Shown here in pieces: positions 54,216 to 64,000 of a stretch of DNA of 64,000 bases; the first letter of the stretch is position 1; every line of letters starts with the position of its first letter. This DNA is from Undaria pinnatifida. Lineage: Eukaryota; Sar; Phaeophyceae; Laminariales; Alariaceae. Made by a program: the position numbers and the translations under genes. The notes under the pieces are model-generated. The model saw only the letters and a program-made list of their open reading frames with translations. It made no database searches and had not been told where the DNA came from. Location of the stretch: contig JABAKD010000012.1 in NCBI GenBank assembly GCA_012845835.1, forward strand, positions 13,640,195-13,704,194. Direction: 5' to 3'.

Positions 54216-57200
54216 CCTTCTACAAGGTTTTCCTTCAGAGGAACGGTGACACAAGAGGCTGATGCTTTTGCATTTTGCACGCCCACGCGTTCGTAAGTAT
54301 CCTGACGGTAGAGTATGTACCTATAGTCTACTGCAATTTAATTCATTCAGGTGTATCGGAAAGGAAGGTACTGCTATGTAGGGACGGCCCAGATAAAAAA
54401 TGTCGATGCCGCTGTTGTTGCCTACCTGGTACAGTACTACTACTGTTCTGCGCATATACGTTCATCGAAGCTAGAGTAGCTGCGACGTTCATGTACCCGG
54501 CGTATGATAAGCATTCGGGTGCAGTTTCAAAGTGCTGTTTGTTGTCGTGCTAAGCACATGTGATGCCCGTACAACATTCCACCATTTATTACTACAAGCA
54601 TGCCGTGCTGTAACCAGAAAAAAAAGCATCTACCTCCACGCACATCAAGCAGTTTTCAACAGCGCATTATCCTGCGCACTGCTGGTGGTGTGTGAGATTA
54701 AAAAACAATAGTGTACACGTAGACTAGAGTGTAGTAAAATTAAATACGGCGGTGATGCCCGTCGGAAATTTGTTCAAATTTTGCTCCTCCGCGTGGCGTT
54801 CGCCATTGTTTTTAGATTGAAGTGTTTTTAGTACAAAATTGAAAACCGTCAGCTGTGAGTATGACCGATTGAATAGTTTTCCAGACATTTTGAAAAATAC
54901 GCCGACCGATGGGTAGCCGGCCATAGGCAACAATTTGCTGGTACATTTTGATGTGCGAATTGCTGTTTTGGTACATTCGAAGCTGCAGCTGTGTCGGATG
55001 ATTCAGGTGATCGTGTGAGCGAGACTACACCTCGTGCAGCCGCAACAACTCGAGAGGCGCGAACCCCGACCCCCGCACAATACAGAATCACAGCAGAGCA
55101 TTAGAAAACCTCCCGCGGCCTGCGCACTAAGTATGTTGGACAAACTGCAGCATCAGCCTTTTTGTTCAGCGGCGTTTTTCTTGTGGAAAGAAAAAACACA
55201 TCGGGACAACAAACCATGCGACTTCGTGTAGTGAAAAACCGCAGAGCTGTAACAGACACAACGACACAAGCATCCCAGGCAGAGACAACTTGGGCAGCAG
55301 AGCAAGCCACGGGCGTTTGTATTTTATCCTCGGAGGAGCTTCGCCCCGCCGAGTACTGATAGAGTCGGCCGAGGTTAGGTTTTGCCCGAGGCCACAATTC
55401 TACCAGTCAGTAGTGCACTGACAGGCTGCCGGCTGCTGCGATTGATCTGGCACAAGCGAGGTCAACCAACAAGCACAAATCGAACCGGGTTCCGGCAACA
55501 GCACACCCAAACAGAAATACTGACCGACTATGGGTGGCAGAGCTCCCTACAGGTGCCTTTAGGTGATGCCAAATGAGGGGACGGGAGTATTATTGTGGTG
55601 ATTTTCTGCACGCTGCACTCTGCTCTCTCTGTAGACTGCCGCAGAGGTTCGAGGCAGACAGAGTGACTTGCGAGTGGTCATGCGAATGGTGAAGGTTGAC
55701 AGGTCTGACGCATACTTAAAAAAAACGTGCAAGATGCACCTTGTCCACTTCTATCTGAAACGTCAGCTGTTGTACAGAAGGACAGTAGCTGTGACCGAAA
55801 CTGCAACGAAACCTCAGCTGGGACGTTTAATACTATACGAAAATCCCACCATCAGGCACGGAAGTCATATGGACCAGCGGCGAAAATATTAAAGGCTCGC
55901 CATTCAACACAACTACGAAAGGCCCGCCAGCAGGCACGGAAGCCTTACCGGCCAGCCGCATCGAATTAGTGCTTAGTTCTATCTTGTCTGGTGAGGATAT
56001 TTCATGTTTAATGTGCTCGATCGTGTGGGTTATGTTGTGCTTCGGGGCCCCACCCGTGTGTAAGTGCGGTTGCTGCGCGGACAAAACCCCTTGTTCCTCA
56101 GCGTCGAATTCAGCGGTATAGGATGCCTCCAACCTCAAGCCCCCTGCCCGCCACCGACGCCGCTATACCAAAAATGAGGGCGTGACACCGATGACAATGG
56201 AAACGCGATGCTGCAGTGTTTTTTCCAAAAACTTCGAAGAAGACATCGGTGGAAGATACCCCCGTGCCGCTCCTGTCGTGAAAACGGATCAGAAGGAGAC
56301 TTTTGTCGCCTCTTTTCTACATAGCAGCGCCCAAATGTGCTTCTATCAGACGCCTGGCTCGCGCCAGACACATATCACGGCCGTGTTGTGGACACTGTGA
56401 CGAGAGTGTGGGTCAGAGCGCCTCACCGGCGCGCCCCGTTGACATCCCATGGCGCAGATGTTCGTTTCGTCCATCGGTGTCTGTCGCAGACGAGAGATCT
56501 CGCCGTCTCGATCTATGATTCCGCGGATAGTTTCTCAGGCCGATTTGGCCCAACTTGTGCCCACGGTGTTAATTTCGCTCTTTGTTTTTTAAGCTTGGAA
56601 CTTTTTTGTTGAACAGTAGTGGTCATGAGCAATCCACGTCCCTGCTCCGTTGATGACTCAGGTTGCGCTGGAAAGTAACGTTCGACGTGGTGACGTGGCG
56701 CCGGGTGCTATGAAAACATACCCTGAAAGGTTGCACACATTCTCCGCGAAGGTATGGGCGCTTCGAGCGCTCAAACCCCCCCAATACAAGCGGCTCGTGT
56801 GCCAATTCTAAACCACCCCCGGCGCGCAACTTGTCGACGGCGAGTGGTGGGTCCATGGGTAGGACACCGCCAAGGGGAGGCTAAACCGGACGTCGAATAC
56901 TACCCATTTACGTCACAATTGCAACAATTTATTCGCCGCCAAGCACGTCACCCCCAGGGATTAACATCCAGCCCCTGTCCCCGCCCGTCCACCCTTTCCC
57001 GCCCTCCGCCCCCCTCCCCAACCGCTCTCTACCCCCCCCCCCCCCTGGGAATCATGAGCGTGTCGGTTCTTGATCATAGCACTCGCTAGCTGTCCTACGA
57101 TTAATGTTACTTGGGCCCCCACCCCCCCACACACACCCGGAGGAAGAAGTCTTCCGCCTCCAACGCGAAATCGTCGAGGGTTGGATTTTAGTCAAGCAAG

Positions 57201-57500
57201 GTCCTAGCCAAGAGGCACTCGCTTCTCACCAAACCGAACTGGTAAAGGAAGAACTCCGCCAGCACTTAAGGCATCTACTTGACAATGTGTCCGAACCCTG
57301 ACAAAAGGGAGTAACAAACATGGTGCAGATTACGTCGTCGCCATCTTGACACACATTTTGCAATCGCCTGTTAAGTCATTCGGGTACTAACGTCGCGTCT
57401 GCGTCTCAGCAACGGTGCAGGCGTAATATCATATCGTTTCACGTGGTGAAGGAACCCCGTCGGCGAGATTCCAACTGACAATCGCGAATCTTCAGTAGGA
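54216..57500. other. Non-coding or unrecognised stretch
   Basis: Many short frames, none with a domain. A plus frame at 57104-57301 (EEVFRLQREIVEGWILV, then a charged helix ending DNVSEP) has protein-like composition but no start or splice context. C-runs lie at 57032-57045 and 57119-57128. Confidence 0.4.
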
Positions 57501-57599
57501 AAAAGGAGCCGTTGCTCAGTCAGCTGTACTCCCAACAAAGCTTTAGCCTTCGTGCAAACGTGCGCAAGCAGCCTTTCGCGGAACTTTCGGAGCCGGTGT

Positions 57600-58800
57600 C
57601 GTCATCGGTATCGCCCAGGGTCGACTTGGCAGCGTTAACAACTGAAGCGACCGCTTTGTCCAGAGCAGAAAACAAGGCCATGCATGGAGCAGGCATACCG
57701 TGTATCGTTGATGCTCTTCGCCATCGAACTATTCCACAAGAAACATTCGGTTCCGCCATCGTCAACGCCCCACAACGTCGGTTCATCCCGCGCCTCGGAA
57801 GAGCAGAACTCGGAGCAGCCTGTCTCCGAATGCCCCCGGAAATGGAACCTAAGAATTTGTTGTGGCGTGTTTTCCACGAAGGTGCAAGAGACGCATGCGT
57901 GGCATAAAGTTAGGCTCCGTTTCGTATGCACATTTGGAGAAGCCATTGAATGCGGGTATACTTTGCCCGTTATAGGCGTCTGAGTCTCGCCGACCGTAGC
58001 ATCCTCGTGTTGAGGACGCCAACAGATATGTCGCCTTCACGCCCTTTGATAGTTGACCACACGGCGAAGCCAACCGAAATCGTCAGTAATGTGGGGGCGT
58101 AGGGCAATGCAAAGAAGACCTTCGTCGTCACTACGCACGGAACGTCGAACACGTTCAACCCATCCCCCACTCTTGTATCGCAAGTAACGAAGGCCAATGC
58201 ACGACCAGATTTACCGGCAACGAAGGGCTTGTCTAAATCGGGATAGGACTACGTCACCTGTCAACGAAGTGACGAGTTCCCGGCCAGGAGTCGTTAGGAT
58301 TATGCACGTGGGTAGCGCCGTAGAACACAGCCCTTGTCGTAGAATATCAATTCTGGCCGGCTGGCGGGGTCTTCCCAGATGGAGTCCAGGCAACCGGCCA
58401 TGCCCTCCATGTCCCGTGTTCCCACAACGGACTCAACCCTGCGACGATTCCGCAGTTTAGAGTCGCTATGAATTGCCCGTGCGTGTAATGGGTCGAACAC
58501 AGCAGCCGGAGTTGTCGCGCTTCGTCGGGCTATGGCTCCGCGCGAGATGGCGACGGTTCCAGCACCGCCGTCGGGTGGGTAAGCGACCAGAACGTGTGTT
58601 GCAGCGAAGGCAAGGGCACGGGAGTGGACGCGTCGGTATTGCCAATGATCGGTGCAAGCGGGTGGAACGCTTGCATGGTGCGATCGTCAATTGGTTACTC
58701 GAATCGCACGCGACGTTAGATACCTGTCTGGACCTAAACGGCTACTTGGGCGTTGAAGCTGGGATTATTTATTCTTCCTGTTAAACGGTAGCTACGGATG
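57600..58800 (-). pseudogene. Decayed transposase-like gene
   Basis: Minus-strand fragments in changing frames read TMQAFHPLAPIIG (about 58660), GTRDMEGMAGCLDSIWEDPA (about 58420-58360), RPELIFYDKGCVLRRY (about 58345-58300), NDSWPGTRHFVDR (about 58295-58255), FRGHSETGCSEFC (about 57840-57800) and FLWNSSMAKSIND (about 57755-57715). The order D-x-x-C, W..TR..VDR, H-x-x-GH..C..C, W-N-S-S-A/M resembles a transposase core found in KDZ-related and similar large eukaryotic DNA transposons. The family is uncertain. Stops and frameshifts separate the pieces, so it is dead. Confidence 0.35.
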
Positions 58801-59742
58801 ACATGACATCGACCCTGCTCCTGCGCAGAAAATCTCGAACAAATGGTGGAATGTACGTGACATTTGCTCCCCGAGGACACCGCCACGAGGCCTTCGTCAT
58901 TTTGTTTCGGCGCGTTGAGGTCGCCAAACGTCGCTTGTACATATACAACGCCGTGGGTCGTGGGGAGAAGTTCGTAGGCACGGGGGGTGTGGGTAGTGTT
59001 CTTATCGTCGTGCGTGTTCGCCGTCCTAAGGTCGTGTAGCCTCGGTTGCATCCCTGATCTCGAATTCTGTTCCGCAATGTGGTGCACGTCATGGACACTT
59101 CTACATCGTGGGTTGCAGACGCACCATGCCCGGCAAAGAACACGCGCGCGAGTGACCACCCTCCCGAGGTATGAAGGTGTGGCTAAAAAACGTCGAGGTT
59201 GGTGGGTGGTGGTTGGGATGGTCTTCATTTGCAAGCGTGGTCTTCATCGTACCACCTTACACCGTTGTTGCAATAAGCTCGGGCGAGTAGATCATTTCAA
59301 CCGCGCAAAATAACTCGGGTCACCGCAGCTTCCTCGATGCTCCTCCGCCACCGTACCTCCGTTGTTTAGCGATTATTTAACCACAGATGAGGACGTGTCA
59401 GTATTTTTGCAAAATTTAGTACGATGTAGCACGCCGGTGCCATTGCCATGCAATGAGATGGGCACACTATTACGGAGATGTATTGTTAACAGAGGTCATT
59501 TAATGCCTATGGGGTCAAAACTCTGTCAATTCTTCGTCGATAACGATAAACGATAGCTTGGATCGTTTGTGCGTAGGCCTTACGGTCAAGGCGCAAAAAT
59601 AAAAAAATAAAAAATATGATGTTCTGGCGGAGATATTGCGAAAATAATGAGAATTCCCGGTGATTTTTTTTGCAACATGATAGTCTAGTCTAGTCTAGTC
59701 TAAGGCATTCACCCCTGTTAACAGTGGATCTCCGTAATACCA
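58801..59742. other. Unrecognised; possible upstream part of the transposase-like remnant
   Basis: A 166-codon minus frame at 58734-59234 contains HGVVYVQATFGDLNAPKQND and CHVHSTICSRFSAQ, with protein-like composition. It directly precedes the remnant and may be its N-terminal part. TAGTC repeats lie at 59683-59702, like 39024-39055. Confidence 0.3.
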
Positions 59743-60216
59743 ATGTCGCAAACACTTAGGGCGAACGATGACCAGGTATACACCGTGGAAAGCGTGGGTC
59801 ACGCCCTTGCTGTGACTCGCTTCTGTGTAGCACGTTCACGTGTAACGATCCTCCTGTCTGAAGGGCCGCTCGGCGCGGAGGATACCGACGCTCTCGATGA
59901 TGACGTGGACGACGACGAGGATGAACCCCTGCAGGAATTCCGGCGTTGCCTGCAGGCCATGGCAGGTGGAAAAACCGTAGGGAAGCTTAGTGTTTGGCGG
60001 ACGGCTATTTATGTGCTTAAAGGTTCACGTAAGGAGGGAAACAAGAAGGAAATGACCGGAACCCTAAGCGAAAAGCAGGAACAAGAAATTCCACCGATCG
60101 TGCCCGGGTGCCCGATGCCCACGGCGACCAGGCATGACTTCGAGGTTCCCCTCCATTGCTTCACAGAACTCCTGGCAAGAGAAATATGTTCGCTTTCTGG
60201 TACTTGGTTGACGTAG
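59743..60216 (+). other. 157-codon open frame with an acidic tract
   Basis: Starts MSQTLRANDDQVYTVESVGH. It has an acidic run DALDDDVDDDEDEPLQEF near residues 49-66 and a Lys/Glu-rich segment (GSRKEGNKKEMTGTLSEKQE), and ends CSLSGTWLT. No domain is recognised and no splice sites were assigned. The composition is more protein-like than most frames here. Confidence 0.3.
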
Positions 60217-60869
60217 TTGGTACGCGTCGGCGTGATCGGCGGGAGGTAGGGTCACCTTCGGGAGATAGGGGTAACTTACTTGTTAGTTTAGGTGGTAAAA
60301 GGTAACCGAGTTGGGATAATTTTGTTGTCGATGACCTGGTGAAAAGTAACCAGGTAGACGTACGTACGTACGACTATTTTCGAAACACTTAATCCGCTTT
60401 AAGATCGATCCTGGTAGAGCAAACGTTTGCACCGCAGGACACACCACATAGCCGTGTGCGTGAAAATGACAACGACGCTAAAAAGGTCCCCTATCCCTTG
60501 CCCCGGCTCGGCATGGGAGTGGGTATTTGTTCGTAACAAGGGGGGAGGGGGGCAGGCAAGGGCTACCCCGATTGGCGCATGCGCTAACCAGTCTTACGCC
60601 GACGAGAAGCGTGACGGGCGCTTACTCACGAAGTATGCTTGCGTCGTCCACGCCTTGCCCGCTTTGCTGCCGTTGTTCAGACGGCCTCAATTGTTGAAAG
60701 ACTTGGGCACATGCCACGGCGAAGATTGTTGCAAGGGGTCTGACCCTGTGGAGGCTGCGGCCAAGAAACACCGCAGCCCCCGGTCGCAAAACGGCAGAAG
60801 ATGTTCGCAGTTGATGTAGAGGCCTTCACGCCTAGCGCACGCAATATTTGTTCACATTGCCTGGGGCCG

Positions 60870-61175
60870 GTCGCCCCCATGGTAAGCCCGTCGCCCCGGT
60901 GGCGTATCAGGTTATCCTCGAGCCTGGTATAGGTCAGTTTCGTGAGTTCGAGCCCCGCCGAGTGCATACTCGTATAAATTCGTTAGGACTTTTTCTTGTG
61001 CACAAACTGACTCGCGGAAAGCGCGAGAGCGTGAGTTAGCAACACTCGATGAAAAATCGACGAGCAGTGGCATTGCCGAACCCTACGCGCGATAAAATTT
61101 GAAGGCAAGAACCGGGGGGGAGAAGGGACGACACCTGTGACCACGGCTTGTCCAGAAGCTGAGACGTAGAAGTGT
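60870..61175 (+). mobile_element. tRNA-derived SINE, second type
   Basis: A different tRNA-like head, GCCCCGGTGGCGTATCAGG, with an A box (TGGCGTATCAGG, 60900-60911, one extra base) and B box (GTTCGAGCC, 60946-60954). The 5' GCCCCGG has no matching 3' CCGGGGC, so it is not a tRNA. The body AACCCTACGCGCGATAAAAT, GAAGGCAAGAACCGG and GACACCTGTGACCACGG is related to the other SINE's body and recurs at 34130 and, in part, 12025. Confidence 0.7.
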
Positions 61176-61194
61176 GAGAAAAAAAAAGTGGTTG

Positions 61195-61510
61195 CCCTCG
61201 CATACTACTAGCGTTGGTCCTTGAGTCCGATTCCCACCGTGGTGAGATTTTGGCTTTGTTCGTAAAAATGCAAAAAAATACAAGGATCAACTGCTGAGAG
61301 CGCCTAGCAGCGTTGGTAGGTACAATTCGACGCGAGTCGACGAGGGAAGGAAATGTCGAATTCTTCTCGCGATTAAAATGAAGGCACGTACCGTAGTGGA
61401 GAGGGGGGAGGAGAGCCCGCTATGTGACCCCGGATCTGAGTTACTGCTGGGAGGGAGTGCGAAACTAATGCGAGGTTATGAATTGGCATGAAGATAAGAA
61501 AAAGGAAAAA
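61195..61510 (+). mobile_element. tRNA-derived SINE, 5'-truncated copy
   Basis: Begins inside the tRNA-like head (CTACTAGCGTTGGTCCTTGA, B box GTCCGATTC) and matches 6966-7260 over GGATCAACTGCTGAGAGCG, GGTACAATTCGACGCGAGTC and GGCACGTACCGTAGTGG. The A box is missing. It directly follows the second SINE type. Confidence 0.8.
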
Positions 61511-62110
61511 AAAAATGTCTCGTGCTGTTCTTGGCGGGTGAGCCGACGGACAGTGCTGGGTGCATGAGTTTGAACGTGTTTTTTTATGCGGTGATATTTG
61601 TGTGGGTTGTCGGGGAATCCTGTGGTTCGATTGGTGGGAGGTAGACCTTTCAGCACTGTCTGCGCGCACGTCGGAAGGGCGATGGAGAGAGAGGGGTGGG
61701 GGGCGAGTCAGCGTTACGAGGGGCGGGGATTGGGGGGGGGGGGGGGGGGCGGGGGGGGGGCGAGGAAGTCCTCGTCATGAGCGCGTGGAGTTCCCTGGAT
61801 TGGATGCTATCCTGTTTTTCCTGCTTTGACAGGAGTGGAAAATAGCCGGATGGTATTGTCTTGTCTATTCGCCGTCGCCCAGGTGTCGTAATGGACGTGG
61901 TTTGGGGGGAAAGGGGGGGGGGGACGTCTTGGGTCAATGCCCATGAGCGTGTGGCTTTCCCTGGAACAGGTACCGTCCTCTTCTTGCTGTTTGTTGTCAA
62001 ATAATGGAAATGATCGACGGGTGCTGCGATTGTATTGTTCATTCGCCGACACCCTGGTATCGCGGTGGAGGTGGGTTGGGGCGGGGGAGGGGTGGCTAGT
62101 TTCCTTGTGG
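61511..62110 (+). repeat. Two ~165-190 bp tandem units with G-runs
   Basis: CATGAGCGYGTGGMKTTCCC, TGTATTGTYTTGTYYATTCG, CCGACACCC/CCGTCGCCC and a GGGGG-rich end occur at about 61770-61930 and 61940-62100. A long G-run lies at 61732-61759. Confidence 0.65.
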
Positions 62111-63180
62111 CGGAGTCATCTACAATAACTAAGGACGTTTCGGGGTACATAGTAATACGGGGTATGTGGCCATGCGTGGTTGCGGGCAGAGAAGGCTGGT
62201 AGAAAATGCGGGTGGGCTAATGGCCTTGATGCCTCTTCACCCCGTACTCTGAGCTGGCGTCTGTTTTTCCTACTCATTGACTTCGTCACCGGTTGTGGAT
62301 ACATATACAACGAAGGTGGTATACGTTGGGTAGGTGTTGTGTTGTTTGCCTCATTCCACTACCCCTGCCGGATCTGACTGTTGCTTAGGCTGTTGCGGTG
62401 CGGCGTTATTGGTAACGGTTATGAGGTATGTCGTTGACGCTGGGGCTGGCGTCATGGCGTCGGCGTAGCCTCTACTGAGGCCGTGCAATCTGCTGCTTGT
62501 TCGTTGGGTGACGTACTCCGATGTTGATGTCTGCAGGCCTCGCCTGCACCAGCGCTAGTTTTGTGTGGGTGTAATGTGGTGTCGGGGTGGGGGCGTACGG
62601 ACTCGTGCACGGCGGGAGGGAGTGACGTTGTACCTCCACCACCCCGACCGGTTTATGTTGGTGAGGAAAGGTTTGCTCGTTAAGTTGTATCTTTTCGCGA
62701 TGGATGCATGCATGTAATTAACTTATTTTGACGTTCTCCCACGTAGGATGCCTCCATGGAATTCAAAGGTTTACACAGTACAGAGCACGGACAGGGGACC
62801 GAAGAACGGGAGGACCGGGGGTCGCCCGTTTTTGTGCTTCGCCGCGACCAACGACGAACCTATCGACGGACACCACTTACACTCAATTTTGACAAACGAC
62901 ACACTCATCATGACGTGGGCCGGCTAACGCCAATAAAAACTACGGAATATCTGCGTCAATAACGTGAAACGTCCTTTTTGCCGGCGTCCACCACGATTTC
63001 CTTCTCTACCTCAGCTTACACGCATCCTGGCGAACGTCATAAAAAGGCAGATTACAGACCAGGTCACGTACGTAGGCGTGTACATGACAGTACGTCGGAC
63101 CCTCCCAGCTTTCCCAAATCTCCCTTCTCAGTGCTTACGTAAATAATTAACCGCAATTAGCAACACATATGTACCTGGTA
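62111..63180. other. No gene seen
   Basis: Frames of 60-68 codons at 62180-62377, 62756-62962 and 62964-63146 have no domain. No repeats stand out. Confidence 0.4.
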
Positions 63181-63199
63181 AACGTTTTGCGGGACCTCC

Positions 63200-64000
63200 C
63201 GCCTGCCTCTTCATTTTGGTGGTGGAAGCGCATGCTATTTTGCGCGGGAGATTCCACGGTCACCATGGGAGCTGGACAATTGTACTGGTTCCCATTGACC
63301 AATTGAAGCTCCCGTGCCCTCGGTGTGAGTGCCGGAGGGAGATGTTATAATACCATTGACGTTTTGAACATGGACGTGCCAGTAGCTTTCATGGGAGCTT
63401 TCCGGCGAGTACATGAACTGCTATTTTTTCGGTGAAAGCTTCTATCCCTTCCCCGAAGCTTCCCGGGACGCTGCTTCTGTCCACGGCTCCGTTGGAGCAG
63501 CTGTCATGGACGACTCCACATCCATTGTTGTTTTGTCCGTGGAATTAGTGGAGGCTTTCACGGAAGCTTGCGTGCTTTCACGGAAGCTTTCACTGCAGCT
63601 ACTTCCACGTAAGCTTGCGTGGAAGTACTTTGCTTTCTCGGAAGCTTTCACTGCAGCTACTTCCACGGAAGCTTGCGTGGAAGTACTTTGCTTTCTCGGA
63701 AGCTTTCACGGAAGCTTTCGTTGAAGTAATTTTCTTTCACGGAACCTTTCACTAAATAAAGCTTTCACGGAAGCTTGCGTGGAAGTACTTTGCTTTCTCC
63801 AAAGTTTTCACGGAAGCTTTCGTTGAAGTAATTTTCTTTCACGGAAGCTTTCACTAAACAAAGCTTTCACGGAAGCTTTCGTGGGAGTAATTTGCTTTCA
63901 TGGAAGCTTTAACGGATTTTTTTTCACGAAAGCTTTCACGGAAGCTTTCGTGGAAGTAATTTGCTTTCACGGAACCTTTCACATGACCTGCGAAAAGCCC
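63200..64000. repeat. Palindromic GGAAGCTTTCACGGAAGC satellite, block 2
   Basis: The same motif family as 52.45-53.4 kb but with AAGCTTTCACGGAAGC dominant. A 70-bp segment (CTTTCACTGCAGCTACTTCC, GGAAGTACTTTGCTTTCTCG) is tandem at 63585-63710. It runs off the window end. Confidence 0.88.

Noticed and set aside
60884-60965. Second tRNA gene candidate
   Set aside because: GCCCCGG has no complementary 3' end and the anticodon arm does not form; it also continues into a SINE body.

Overview
The window looks like nuclear DNA of a repeat-rich, intron-rich eukaryote. A photosynthetic stramenopile, most likely a brown alga, is my best guess. This is inferred from widely spaced genes cut by GT-AG introns of about 0.2-1.8 kb, a trehalose-phosphate synthase/phosphatase gene, algal-style retropepsin-like genes, TTAGGG-type repeats and abundant Copia debris. 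No bacterial operons, rRNA, functional tRNA or CRISPR array were seen.

Host genes are few and split into small exons. (1) 1-5881, plus strand: seven exons of a trehalose-6-phosphate synthase/phosphatase, covering the end of the phosphatase domain and a long C-terminal tail. Exons 2-7 join in phase 0. (2) 29885 to about 32.9 kb, minus strand: four phase-compatible exons of a retropepsin-like aspartyl protease with DTA in place of DTG. (3) 12705-12815, minus: a probable last exon of a second retropepsin-like gene. (4) 37883-38227, minus: a first exon with a signal sequence and a SAP-like helical motif. Most other long open frames are by-products of repeats.

Mobile elements dominate. A complete but dead Copia retrotransposon occupies 39117-47601 (minus), with 451-bp LTRs and a CACAC target duplication. 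It carries five in-frame stops, several frameshifts and a YVDG reverse-transcriptase motif. It has two nested insertions: a 913-bp Harbinger-like element carrying a Gln-rich gene fragment inside its 3' LTR, and a 338-bp solo LTR inside RNase H. The same 338-bp LTR family bounds a 3.1-kb non-autonomous element at 21788-24860, and its end folds into hairpins supported by compensatory changes. tRNA-derived SINEs with A and B boxes lie at 6.9 and 60.9-61.5 kb, with head-less relatives at 12.0, 26.3, 32.3 and 34.1 kb. Poly(A)-ended retroposons lie at 47.7 and 53.8 kb, the first with a nested 257-bp inverted-repeat element. A decayed transposase-like gene is suspected at 57.6-58.8 kb.

Tandem repeats fill much of the rest: a ~26-bp minisatellite (5.93-6.87 kb), a diverged 200-330 bp satellite (9.8-11.8 kb), GGGTC arrays in opposite orientations (13.9 and 16.2 kb), a ~220-bp repeat (18.0-18.6 kb), a 34-bp repeat (20.75-20.95 kb), exon/telomere-like hybrid repeats (29.5-29.9 kb), a ~450-bp duplication (35.3-36.2 kb) and palindromic GGAAGCTTCC-type satellites (52.4-53.4 and 63.2-64.0 kb).

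Coordinates of exons, LTRs and target duplications were read base by base. Family assignments rest on motifs recognised by eye, with no database search.
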